A DNA stretch of 64,000 bases from Entophlyctis helioformis (Eukaryota > Chytridiomycota > Chytridiomycetes > Chytridiales > Chytriomycetaceae), in assembly GCA_025526915.1 (NCBI GenBank), contig JAHLKH010000030.1, positions 1 to 64,000 on the forward strand, read 5' to 3'. The notes under the pieces are model-generated. The model saw nothing but the letters and a program-made list of their open reading frames with translations. It searched no databases and was not told the DNA's origin. Positions 48,147-57,709 of this stretch are shown here, piece by piece; position 1 is the stretch's first letter; the number at the start of each line of letters is the position of its first letter. The position numbers and the translations under genes are program-made.

Positions 48147-49900
48147 ATGGATTCGGTCGCTTATCTCCCACTGAACGACCATGAGGCTCTGCGGCAGTCA
48201 TTCGAGAGATCTCTGGCAGTCGATGAGACGGCCGGCATGGACAGTGAAACGGACACGAGCATCGGCACCAGCATGAGCACGGCCTCGTCCATTCCGCCAT
48301 CCCCATTCGATTCGCGCACAGCACGTCGCTACAGCCACAGACGGTCGGCCAGTGCGCGTGATGACGAAGACCGCGAAGCTGGTAAACCGCGCATCACGTT
48401 TGTAGACCTGCCTTCCAAACGCGATCGCGCAGTCAGTGAACAGCCTGACGACGAGGCTGCCAATGCTCGGTCCAGTTTGACCGGCACTGCTGCCGGAGAG
48501 AGCTATACAACACCGCCCACCATCCGGCCAAGAGCAGATACCATCACGGCTGCCGGACGCTACCTTGCCTACTTGTCGCGAGATGATATTGTCCAGGTTG
48601 GCACTCCAGCGACGCCTGGCAGGACGCTTGCCTCTGCGCAAATTGACGACCGGATCATTGGGTCCAAACATCATTCTGGTATGGCATCGCCTGTGCAATG
48701 GTGTGTGTGGTGTGTGTGTGGTGTGGTGTGGTGGTGTGTGGTGTGTGTGTGTGGTGTGTGTGTGTGTGCATAGAAGCAAAGCCATTTACTCGCAATGGTG
48801 CCGTGGGATGCAAAAGACAAGAAGCGGATGAGCAAGTTTCTGTCTGGCTTCAAGCGGTTCCACAAGGTGGGTTGGAGAGCCTGGGCTGGCTGGCTCTGAT
48901 TGCGGACAGCTGACACAAGGCGGCGTGCGGCAGACATATTTTGCGTCCAATACCGAGCTGTTTGAGACCCTCAAGAACGGCCAGGCACCAAAGACTGTTC
49001 TCGTTGGATGTTGCGATTCGCGGTGCGTCTGTTGCGTCGCTTGCATCTGGACGTGAACTGTGCATGACTGACGACGGGTGCGGCCCGATCATGGCTTGGT
49101 GCCAACGAACACAAAATGCAGTGTTGATCCAGCCATCTTGACAGACTGCGATCCGGGCGACCTCTTTGTGATCCGCAATGTGGCCAATCTCGTCGCACCA
49201 TACAAGCCAGACACTGGCTTTCATGGCGTGTCCGCTGCACTCGAGTTTGCTGTCAAGGCACTGCATGTGGAAAACATTATCGTGCTTGGACATTCCAAGT
49301 GCGGTGGCATCGACGCGCTCATGAGCGGCGTGTACTCGCAGTTTGAGTTTATAGCACCCTGGATGTCGATTGCCCAACGGGCCAAGGAGAAGACGATCAA
49401 GTATTTTGGCGACAAGCCGTATGACGTGCAGCGACGAGCGTGTGGTATGTAGCGAATGCGCACATGGGTCTTGGACGGGATCTTTGGGCATGGCTGACCC
49501 ACCATGGTGCATGCATACAGAGCATGCGTCAATCCTGCAGTCCCTCGAGAATCTCATCACATACCCGTGGATCCGAGAGCGGCTACAGGCAGGCGAGATC
49601 AACATGACTGGCTGGTACTTTGACTTTGAGAAGGGCGATCTGCTCGGATACAATCCAGACTCGCTCGGCTTTGAGACGCTGGTGATTGATGACTCGCAAG
49701 CGGCAGATGTGCTTTCAGGGCGTGAGCAGGGCATCGACGATCCAGAGCAGCAGGCTGGGTCCAACCAAGAGATGCGACTCGCGCAGGACCAGTCGCTATC
49801 GCAAGACCAGATGCTTGCGCTTGATCAGCAGCAAGAGGAGCCTCGGCAAATGGGAGAGGTGGACGGGATTGACGAGCAGGGCATCCAGGTTGCAGTCTAA
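48147..49900 (+). CDS. Beta-class carbonic anhydrase
   Basis: Zinc enzyme interconverting CO2 and bicarbonate. Core exons: about 48795-48866, 48934-49022, 49122-49444, 49521-49900. Zinc site and dyad: CCDSR|VDP (Cys, then Asp-Arg), GDLFVIRNVANLV, ALEFAVKAL, VLGHSKCGGI (His and Cys ligands), LITYPWI and GWYFDFEKGDL. Upstream, a Ser/Thr-rich frame (MDSVAYLPLNDHEALRQSF..., 48147-48700) is probably the 5' exon, but the splice across the GT-rich tract at 48700-48770 did not resolve, so translation may instead begin at ATG 48795. A Gln/Glu-rich tail of about 60 residues follows the fold. Confidence 0.85.
48698..48770. repeat. GT-rich microsatellite in an intron
   Basis: TGTGTGG-type repeat within the presumed 5' intron of the carbonic anhydrase gene. 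Confidence 0.85.
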
Positions 49901-50010
49901 GGCGTGCTGATCCGCAGCCCGGATCCAGTGCAAGCCATGCCCGTCCTCTGCAATGAAACCCCGCTGACGCCAGCCGCCAGCACTTGGTCCAACGGTCCAG
50001 ATCGTGACAG

Positions 50011-51568
50011 ATGCTCCACAGTCGCCAGTCGCTGCCGTCGCTTGCCGGCCAGGTACTGCTGCTGGCCACAGCTCTGTTTGCGGCCTTTGGCGCTGTTGCA
50101 CAGGCTGCGTCGCTGCAGTTCCGCCTTGACCAGCTCAACGCCGTCAAGGACCGCTCTCGCCCCATCAGCCTCGACTCTGACTCGTTCCGTCTGTACACGG
50201 AGTCGCCTCGCAACTACTCGCTGTTTGTGCTGCTGACAACGAGCTCTGCTGAGCACAACTGCCACCCGTGCCGGTCCGTGCCCTGTGTCTGTCTGCGGCT
50301 GGCCATATGCTGCGGTGTATGCTCTTGTCTCTTGCCCACAGGGCATACGCACTGACACTTGATGGGCTGGCTTGGCTTGGCTTCGCTTGGCGGCGTGCTG
50401 GCTTCGCTTGGCGGGGTCAATGCCATGACGCTTACTTGGACGCTCACCTGGAAACCAAAGCGAGTTTGCCCCAGAGTACAGGCTGGCCACCGAGGCGTGG
50501 GCTCGCTCGTTTGTGCCGGGCAAGGCCTACTTTGCCGAGCTCGACTACCTGCGCGGTGCCGATGTCTTCTCGCAGGTCTGTGCGCTGGACTGCTGCCTGC
50601 GCCACATTGGCTGGATCTGGCCTGGCTGTCGCAAGAAACATGCACTGAGACGATCCGTGACAGCTTGCAGTGCGATCCGTGCCCCTCATGCTGCGCTTCC
50701 CGCCCACGGAAGGCGAGAAGGCTATCCGTGGCGACTACGAGACCTTTGACTTTAACCGCAAGTATGTGCTGCCTTGGCAAGGTGGCTTGCAACCTGTCGC
50801 ATCTGCTGACGCTCTTGCGTGCACTGGTCGACAGCGGCTTGACTGCCGAGCCCTTTGCGCAGTATGTCGAGAGCACGACTGGCATCCGAGTGAGTGCGAG
50901 CCGGTGATCAAGATGCCGTCCATATCTCAGATGCTGACGCCAATGTCTGGCACATCAGCTCAACATCAGACGGCCTGTGGACCACACCAACACGTTCATT
51001 GCTGTTGGCTTTGGTGCGGTTGCGCTGCTCGTGGTTGCCATTTTCAGAGCGCAGATTCTGTCGTTTGTGCAGAGCAAGCAGATCTGGATCTCGTTCACCA
51101 TGGTATGCGATCATCCGTGCTCTGCATGCTTTGCCGCATAAGACTGCAGACACTGACGATGCTGCCAAACAGTTCCTCACGACGCTCATGTGTGCTGGAT
51201 ACATGTGGAACACGATTCGCACACCTCCATACATTGGATCAAACAACGGCCAGGCCCATTTCATGTCCGGTGGAACGCAGTACCAGTTTGGCGTGGAGAC
51301 CCACATTATTGGTTTCCTGTGTACGTTGTCCTGTTGGCCTTGACTGCACATGGGATCCTCGCTAACTAGGCACAATCCGATCACAACAGATGGTGTGTCG
51401 TCGCTTACGTTCATTCTCATGGTGACCTACATTCCGACCATTTCGTCGCCTGAAAAGCAGCGCACGTCGCTGTACATGCTCCTCATGGGACACATTCTGC
51501 TGTACTCGGTCATTCTGAGCTACTTCCGCATGAAGAGCGGCAACTACCCGTTCAAGCTGCTGCTCTGA
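50011..51568 (+). CDS. Oligosaccharyltransferase subunit OST3/OST6 (TUSC3/MAGT1-like)
   Basis: Thioredoxin-like ER subunit that captures glycoprotein substrates through mixed disulphides. Signal peptide (VLLLATALFAAFGAVAQA), redox motif CHPC at the end of exon 1 (50011-50273), then EFAPEYRLATEAWARSF and YFAELDYLRGADVFSQ (50461-50575), VPLMLRFPPTEG, VESTTGI, and four membrane helices: NTFIAVGFGAVALLVVAIF, QFLTTLMCAGYMWNTIRTPP, VSSLTFILMVTYIP and ILLYSVILSYFRMK. The GYMWNxIRxPPY and QFGVETHIIGF blocks are OST3/6 hallmarks. About seven exons; the borders around 50650 are uncertain. Confidence 0.87.
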
Positions 51569-51668
51569 TCTCGCTGTGGAAATGTTTTGCAAGGCAGCCC
51601 TGCTCGCCTTTATTGCTGCAAGACCAAGATCCAGCTGGACGAGCCAGTGTGAATGAATGAGATGCATG

Positions 51669-52217
51669 TCAGGCCTGAAGCTTGCGGAGACGATCGCGAG
51701 CAATCTGGATCATGCTGTCGAGACCAGTCGCCAGCTCTGCCTCTGCTGCGTTGCCCATGCGTGCCTCGATGACTGGGATGATGTCCCGTCGAGGCCGGCC
51801 AGCCACAAACACCACAAACTTGAACCCAAACTTGGCCTCGTAGGCGTCATTGAGAAGCGACAGCCGTGCATTGACCTGTGCATCGTCGCCAAGAGGTGTC
51901 GGATCTGCAGTTGGTGCTGCTGCTGCTGTTGCTGGTTCTGCTCGTGCCGAGTACCCTTGCTCACGGAGCGACATGGCAGACAGCAATGCCTGGGCAGCAC
52001 CAATGCGCGGATGTGCGTTCACCACCACGCGGCGGTCCGTGTCCGACATGTTGTGGATGGCGCTCTCGGCCGCATCGATGAGCAGCGAGTACGAGCCAAA
52101 CGGCCGCTGCAGCCACAGCGCCTTGGCCAGTGGCGGAGCAGTCTCAAACAGCTCGTTGACCGATGCAAAGAAGGCTTCCTGGGGCAGAGCGTTGAGTTGG
52201 TCGATGGGCGGCAGCAT
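51669..52217 (-). CDS. OHCU decarboxylase (uric acid degradation)
   Basis: 2-oxo-4-hydroxy-4-carboxy-5-ureidoimidazoline decarboxylase, the last step of urate to S-allantoin. Single exon, 182 aa, the usual size. It shows LPPIDQLNALPQEAF, the catalytic HPRIG motif, REQGY, NDAYEAKFGFKFVVFVAGR and a C-terminal IARDRLRKL helix. No peroxisomal targeting signal at the C-terminus (ends KLQA). No other urate gene is nearby. Confidence 0.92.
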   Translation of the reverse strand: MLPPIDQLNALPQEAFFASVNELFETAPPLAKALWLQRPFGSYSLLIDAAESAIHNMSDTDRRVVVNAHPRIGAAQALLSAMSLREQGYSARAEPATAAAAPTADPTPLGDDAQVNARLSLLNDAYEAKFGFKFVVFVAGRPRRDIIPVIEARMGNAAEAELATGLDSMIQIARDRLRKLQA

Positions 52218-52312
52218 TGTTGGCGAGTTGGGCGAGCCAACGTAAAGTGTGCGACTGTATTGAAAATGAAAGTAGTGTTGATCTTTACAATATTCGAAAA
52301 ATCGCTCGGTGG

Positions 52313-52385
52313 GGTTTCTTAGTGTAGTGGTTTAGCACCTCAGACTTTGAATCTGATAACCCGAGTTCGACTCTCGGAGAGACCT
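52313..52385 (+). tRNA. tRNA-Gln (TTG), copy 1
   Basis: Acceptor GGTTTCT/AGAGACC with one G-T pair, anticodon stem TCAGA/TCTGA around loop CTTTGAA (anticodon TTG), T-arm CCGAGTTCGACTCTCGG. T5 terminator directly after. Nearly identical to the copy at 56976; the only differences are in the 5' acceptor arm. Confidence 0.95.
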
Positions 52386-52445
52386 CTTTTTGCATTTTTT
52401 TTTGCACAACGTGCCTCCTTGTACATGCTTGCTCTACTGCTCACA

Positions 52446-52940
52446 TCAGGCCTAACCATCCAACGCGACGACGCCAACCTCGCCCCATTCATTGCCCAGA
52501 TCTCGGAAGCCATCGAACACAAACTCCCCGAATCCAACGATCCCGCCGCTCTCACTGCGCTCGGCTTCGACGACGATCTTCTGGCTACGTTTAGGACCAT
52601 CCGAGTATCTACAAGAATCGACCAAGTGTACATAACGCTCCTCGCGGAGGAGTTCTATCCGGTGTTGCGGACATTACAGAGTCTTGGCTCTGTGGTGACC
52701 AGCAACAAGTCAATGCACCTGGAGACGTGCGTCCACTCGCCTCGCGAATGTGCGCATTTCTTCAGGCGGCCCATGGTGTGTTCCAGCGAACTTTATGGAT
52801 ACATCACCATGGACGTGTCGGACCAGGGGGATGACATAACTGAGGGATCTACGCACGGCCTAAAGCTCGAAAGGGTATGGCATCTAGTGTCTTGGGGACT
52901 GGGAATCTTCTTGGAATGAACTTTGGCATCACCTAAAAAA
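52446..52940 (+). mobile_element. 495-bp retroposed insert with 13-bp target duplication (THGL repeat, copy 1)
   Basis: The duplicated target TCTACTGCTCACA lies at 52433-52445 and 52941-52953, and the unfilled site is seen after the second tRNA-Gln (57100 region), where the same flank runs on uninterrupted. The insert ends in CTAAAAAA, a short A-tail. It holds an open frame (ANLAPFIAQISEAIEHKLPE ... STHGLKLERVWHLVSW) of unknown family whose C-terminal part recurs beside tRNA-Asp at 36580. Most likely a LINE-mobilised sequence or a truncated element. Confidence 0.8.
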
Positions 52941-52949
52941 TCTACTGCT

Positions 52950-53490
52950 CACAAGGTTGTTTTGGCCGATTTCGACCCAGCAGTCACTAGTGGAACGTGC
53001 GCAGCCTGGTCGGGAAGCGCGATCAGGTTCGTCTCGAGCTCTATGAGCAAATGCCACGCGTGTTTGCCCTGCAAGAGACGCTGCTGAGCAGCGACGCCTT
53101 CAAGTTCACCGTGCGTGGCTACGACGTGCTGCAGCAACCGATGGAGGGTCGCGGCAAGCGTGGCATCGCCCTTGGCCTGCCGTCGGGCATTGCATCGCGC
53201 GAGGTGCCTGGGGTGCCTGTCGCGCTGATACTCGCGAAAGCACCAAACTTCACGCCTGGACAGTGCTGGACGATCGGTTCGGTGTATGTGGGCAATGTAG
53301 CAGCTCGCGCACCGATCAACGCACCGCGAGTTGACCGTAGCTCGGACCTGTCTGACCACTGGATCATCCACACGTCCTCTGGGCACACAAACGGCGCGCT
53401 GTAGGAAAGGGACCCTGTGGGATGGCTGCCAACGAGTCTGTGCCATTGCTAGTTGGGCGTGCTATGCGAGTACTTGGAACCAAGCAGCCT
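52950..53490 (+). mobile_element. Internally deleted non-LTR retrotransposon (endonuclease 5' part + 3' tail)
   Basis: The 5' part encodes the start of an APE-type endonuclease: WNVRSLVGKRDQVRLELYEQ, FALQETLLSSD (catalytic Glu). From about 53370 it joins straight to the 3' tail of the same family (SGHTNGAL, then CCCTGTGGGATGGCTGCC...), which recurs at 56725-56930 after the reverse transcriptase. Reverse transcriptase is lost. It sits just after tRNA-Gln copy 1. Confidence 0.75.
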
Positions 53491-53606
53491 GATCCATGCC
53501 TGCACACGCTTGACAGTCGCCGCGCCAGCATCGCGCAGATCTGGAATGTTTGGTTTTGTGGCGAGTCTGCCTGGAAACCAACAAACAGTCACAGCGACAG
53601 CAACGC

Positions 53607-56600
53607 ATGGAGCAGCAAGAGAGTGCCAGACTGGCTGGCAAGGCGGTGACGACGGCTGTGGCGGCCAGCACACAGCGAGCGGCTGCGACGGTCAAGGGCG
53701 GCGTGCGCAAGGGAAGCAGCAGCAAGCGACAGCGCTCGGCGTCTCCGTCTTCAGCCCCAACAGCCAGCAACAGCAACGACACAACCAACAGCCACAACAG
53801 CAACGATGCTGCCGTGGCTGCCACGGACGAGATGCCGTGGGGATCGTCGTGGTGGGACAAGCTCCCCGCAGAGATCCGCATCATGATCATGGACTTTGTT
53901 GGCCCTCTCCAGCGCTTCCTCACCGGACAGCTCGGCACCAAGGAGCGGCTCGAGAGCTCCTATAAAACCAGAGCAACTGCCGTGGCGATCTGGGTCGATG
54001 CCTTCAAACGTGACTGGAAGGGCGACCTGGATCTGCTGCCAGACGCATTGCTATGGGTCAAGGAAGGTCTTTGCGAAGCGCACTCTCGGTCCATGTACGA
54101 GCGCCTGTGTCTCCGGTTTCCGGATCAACAGAAACTATACTTGTATCGAGTCGACGAGCCCAGCCAACTGAACGCCTACAATTGCAATGACCGTTTGTAC
54201 TTCTGTGGCCAGTCACTGCTCCACATCCCCGCGCGTCACGGATGGTTCGATCTGCTCGACTTTGAGTACCCGATCACTCTTGGCTGGTGGGCGATCGAGT
54301 ATGGCCATCCAGCTCTCCTGCGCCACCTCGCTTTCACGCTCAAGGTCGTCGATCTGTCCCAGTTTGAGCGGCGTTCTTATCTGCAGCCCATGAATGCTGC
54401 TGCTAGAAGTGGCAGCCTGGAGATTCTACAGATACTACACGACGCGGGCAATAACCACTGCACGGCCCATGCAATGGACGATGCAGCTGCATGTGGCTAC
54501 TTGGACGTGATGCAGTGGCTTCATGCCAACCGGCAAGAAGGATGCACCACAGCGGCTTCGAAGTTCGCGGCTGAGAACGGTCATCTGCACGTCGTCGAAT
54601 GGCTGGTCGAGCACTATCCATCCAAGATTGACAAAGACGCAGTCACGTATGCTGCCCGAAAGGGACACGTTGACATACTCGCGTTCCTTCTTTCTCGGTT
54701 CCCTGACTTTGATGCTCAAGGCGCTATTCAAGCTGCAGCCGAAAATGGACACGTTGACGTTCTCGCGTTTCTGCTTCCTCGGTTCCCCGACCTTAGCGTT
54801 CAAGATGCCATCAGCCATGCCGCGTCTTGGGGTCGCCTTGAAGTGATCGAGTGGTTCCACGCACACCGACCCAACGCTTTCACTCCACGCGTATTCACAG
54901 AGGCTGTGAAACGAAACCATGCCGACATCATGCAGTTCTTGCTGGACTGTGGATATGCGTTTGATGTCGAGACCATCTCGGAGGCCTTCCGTCGCGGTGA
55001 GGAGGCGGTAGCGCAGGTCTGCGCTCTCGTCGACATTATCCAGCGGCGGCGTGCACGCCAGCTGCCCACACACGCAGCATTCATTGACATCAAGAAGGCA
55101 TTTGACACGGTGCCGATCGGCGCACTGCTGTGGAAGCTGCGCAAGATGGGCATCCCGCCACGCACGTACGAGTTCCTCAAGGCACTCTACACATCATCCA
55201 CTGCATGCGCACGATCAGGCAATGTGCTCTCTGAGCCGTTCAACGTCAGGCGAGGCGTCCGCCAAGGCTGCCCGCTGTCTGGCCTCTTGTTCAACCTGTT
55301 CCTCAACGACATACTCGATGGCATCCCTGAGATCAGCATCCCAGCCGTGGCTGATGGTCATGGCATCCGTGGGCTGATGTTTGCAGACGATGTGGTCATT
55401 CTCGCAGAGTCGCATGCAGCATTGGCAGCCGCTGTGGAAGTCGTGGCGGCATGGGCGGACAAGTGGCAGATGGCGTTTGGTGTCGACAAGTGCGGCATCA
55501 TGGCGTTCTTCAAACCACCAACCAACAACGCAGGCAACGACCCGCCGGACGTTGTCATCAAGCTGCATGGAGCGGCGGTGCCCGTGCTGACAGAGTACGA
55601 GTACCTCGGCGTCCTGATCGACCATGAGCTCACGCTCAAGCAGTGGATCAAGTCCAAGGCACAGTCCATACGCAAGGCGACCAGTGCGCTGCACCCGGTC
55701 TTGACCAACAGCAAGCTGTCGCTGCGCTATCGCCACTCCATCTACCTGGGATCCGTCCTTGGCATCGCCAACTACGGTCTCGAGCTGCTGGGCAGCGATG
55801 TGTCAGCACTACACCCTCTGCAGACGGCTGTCAACCAGGGCGTCCGCAAGATGCTCGGCGCACCCATGTACACGCCCGTCGTCCCAATGCTGACAGAGTG
55901 CGGCATCCAAACCATGGTGGCCCGCAGTCTGGTCGCACGCATGCGCCTTCGTCTCAAGACGCCCAAGCTGAAGTCGGCACTCGGCCTGCTCTGCCCCGCA
56001 CAGCCAGCACCCGTTGGTGGACGCCTCTGGTACTGGACACGCCGCTCGATCCAAATCTACAACCGATACATGGCCACGCCCGGCCTGCCCGACGGCGATC
56101 CGGACAGCAAGCCCCGCCTCAAGGCATACGGCCTGGCTGTCACGCTCAAGTCTGCCAGCAAGTGCGACACGGCTGCCATCTACACTGCGTTCCAGATGCA
56201 GAAGACAGCCAATATCATACGAGATCCGGTCTTTGACCCGCGACGCTCGGAAGGTGCACGGTTCCTGATGCTTGCACGTGTGGGCGGCATCTACACGGCT
56301 CGCCGCGCCATCAATGCCAACCTGCTCGACCCAGCCCACCCGTTTGGTGACGGTTCATGCTGCATCATGTGTGGCGAGGATCTGGGAAGCACGCTGGAGA
56401 TTGCGCACTTTGCGCTCGAGTGCACAGAGGAGCGGATCGTGGCTATCCGCACAGCGCACGGGCAGCGTGGCTTGGACGCACGGTTCGCAGCAGCACGCGC
56501 CATTGCAACGCACGAGAATGTGGGACACCCACAGATACGCGGCGATCTTGTACATATTGTTTCTGACGTGGTAAACTTGATGTGGGGGTTAGTCCTTGGC

Positions 56601-56750
56601 GGGACGTGGGGCGAAGCATTCAATGCGGAGCAGATGCGGAACTTCGAGGGTGATGGGTTGGCTATGGTGGGTTTAGCGGACTTCCTGCAAGCGTCTATTT
56701 GGGTGTACCGGTCTGAGCTCTGGGCACACAAACGGCGCGCTGTAGGGTAA
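53607..56750 (+). CDS. F-box-like/ankyrin protein fused in frame to LINE reverse transcriptase
   Basis: One open frame of 1047 codons. N-terminal ~460 residues: low-complexity start, F-box-like WDKLPAEIRIMIMDFVG, then ankyrin-like repeats (MQWLHANRQEGCTT, VEWLVEHYP, ILAFLLSRFPD, VLAFLLPRFPD), as in the gene at 57710. At about 54985 it passes without a stop into a non-LTR reverse transcriptase beginning inside RT block 2 (FRRGEEAVAQVCALVDIIQR), with FIDIKKAFDTV (first Asp), RRGVRQGCPLSGLLFN, GLMFADDVVIL (FADD site), YEYLGVLID and a C-terminal CIMCGEDL...H...C zinc knuckle. The LINE lost its endonuclease and RT start. Catalytic acids are intact. Whether the fusion protein is made is unknown. 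Confidence 0.82.
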   Translation: MEQQESARLAGKAVTTAVAASTQRAAATVKGGVRKGSSSKRQRSASPSSAPTASNSNDTTNSHNSNDAAVAATDEMPWGSSWWDKLPAEIRIMIMDFVGPLQRFLTGQLGTKERLESSYKTRATAVAIWVDAFKRDWKGDLDLLPDALLWVKEGLCEAHSRSMYERLCLRFPDQQKLYLYRVDEPSQLNAYNCNDRLYFCGQSLLHIPARHGWFDLLDFEYPITLGWWAIEYGHPALLRHLAFTLKVVDLSQFERRSYLQPMNAAARSGSLEILQILHDAGNNHCTAHAMDDAAACGYLDVMQWLHANRQEGCTTAASKFAAENGHLHVVEWLVEHYPSKIDKDAVTYAARKGHVDILAFLLSRFPDFDAQGAIQAAAENGHVDVLAFLLPRFPDLSVQDAISHAASWGRLEVIEWFHAHRPNAFTPRVFTEAVKRNHADIMQFLLDCGYAFDVETISEAFRRGEEAVAQVCALVDIIQRRRARQLPTHAAFIDIKKAFDTVPIGALLWKLRKMGIPPRTYEFLKALYTSSTACARSGNVLSEPFNVRRGVRQGCPLSGLLFNLFLNDILDGIPEISIPAVADGHGIRGLMFADDVVILAESHAALAAAVEVVAAWADKWQMAFGVDKCGIMAFFKPPTNNAGNDPPDVVIKLHGAAVPVLTEYEYLGVLIDHELTLKQWIKSKAQSIRKATSALHPVLTNSKLSLRYRHSIYLGSVLGIANYGLELLGSDVSALHPLQTAVNQGVRKMLGAPMYTPVVPMLTECGIQTMVARSLVARMRLRLKTPKLKSALGLLCPAQPAPVGGRLWYWTRRSIQIYNRYMATPGLPDGDPDSKPRLKAYGLAVTLKSASKCDTAAIYTAFQMQKTANIIRDPVFDPRRSEGARFLMLARVGGIYTARRAINANLLDPAHPFGDGSCCIMCGEDLGSTLEIAHFALECTEERIVAIRTAHGQRGLDARFAAARAIATHENVGHPQIRGDLVHIVSDVVNLMWGLVLGGTWGEAFNAEQMRNFEGDGLAMVGLADFLQASIWVYRSELWAHKRRAVG

Positions 56751-56930
56751 GGGTACCTGTGGGATTTGCCAACGAGCCTATGCCATCACTGGTGGGGCAT
56801 GCATTGCGAGCATTTGGAATGAAGCTTTCTTATCCATCAAAATACCCCCCTGTGGGATGGCTGCCTAACAGCGATAGCATTGCTGGTGAGGCATGCATTG
56901 CGACTAGTTGGAACCAAGCAGCCTAATATT
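54985..56930 (+). mobile_element. 5'-truncated non-LTR (LINE) retrotransposon
   Basis: Reverse transcriptase and zinc knuckle plus 3' tail, inserted into the 3' part of an ankyrin gene. The tail (CTGTGGGAT...GGCATGCATTGCGA...TGGAACCAAGCAGCC) occurs at 53405-53490 and, partly doubled, at 56755-56930. No poly-A tail is seen. Confidence 0.8.
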
Positions 56931-56975
56931 GATGGTAGTGTTTATGTTTACAATTTTTCGAAAATTCATCGCGAG

Positions 56976-57048
56976 GGTCTCTTAGTGTAGTGGTTTAGCA
57001 CCTCAGACTTTGAATCTGATAACCCGAGTTCGACTCTCGGAGAGACCT
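56976..57048 (+). tRNA. tRNA-Gln (TTG), copy 2
   Basis: Perfect GGTCTCT/AGAGACC acceptor stem, loop CTTTGAA with anticodon TTG, T-arm as in copy 1, T5 terminator. About 40 bp upstream (TTTACAAT..TTCGAAAA) and the 3' flank (GCACAACGTGCCTCC) also match copy 1, so flanks were duplicated with the gene. Confidence 0.95.
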
Positions 57049-57107
57049 CTTTTTGCTTTTTTGCACAACGTGCCTCCTTGTACATGCTCGTTCTACTCTG
57101 CTCACAA

Positions 57108-57545
57108 GGCTGTTTTGGCGGATTTACATCCAGCAGTCACCCCTGCTGCTGCTGCTGCCCCCTTTTGGGCGACTTGAGGGTTGTTTTATGTTCAGTCAAG
57201 TGATTCTCATTCGCACCTGACAGCAAGTCCCGCCTTGAGGCATATGGCTTGGCTGCCACGCTCAGTTTCTTCCAGCACGCGGCTGCCATATACAATGCGT
57301 TCCAGATGCAGAAGACAGCCAACAGCATTCGTGATCCGGTCTTTGACCCGCGACGGTCGGCCTGGGAAGCATGCTGGAGATTGCGCACGTTGCGCTCGAG
57401 AGGGCAGAGGTGCAGATTGTGGCCATTCGCGCAGCGCATGCACATGGACGCTGCTGGATGCGTTGGTTCCCACGCCACTCTTGCTCTCCACATTGCTCAT
57501 CGTGACGCTCAGCCAACCAGCACGCGCCATCAGTCTCGCTGGTGA
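57108..57545 (+). pseudogene. Remnants of the same LINE (5' scrap and RT 3' part)
   Basis: 57108-57145 matches the LINE 5' flank (AAGGCTGTTTTGGC...CAGCAGTCAC). 57207-57470 matches 56100-56470 of the intact RT 3' region (KPRLKAYGLA, FQMQKTAN, IRDPVFDPRR, LEIAH) with deletions and frame changes. Non-functional. Confidence 0.8.
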
Positions 57546-57709
57546 TCAGCACGCATTCCGAGCGGTTGGAATCGTGCTTGGCACTGCCCCTGGCCGTGAG
57601 TCATCGCCCTGCGGAAGATTGCCACTCAAATCACGGCCAAGCACCTGCGTGGCCGTCCAACGCAAACACTTCCGAGACTGGTTTGTCCCGAACCTCCAAC
57701 CCAACAGCC

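Noticed and set aside
54985..56750. Reverse transcriptase as a domesticated host gene, telomerase or group II intron
   Set aside because: RT blocks, FADD and the CIMC...H...C knuckle, with scrap copies and a shared 3' tail nearby, identify a LINE.
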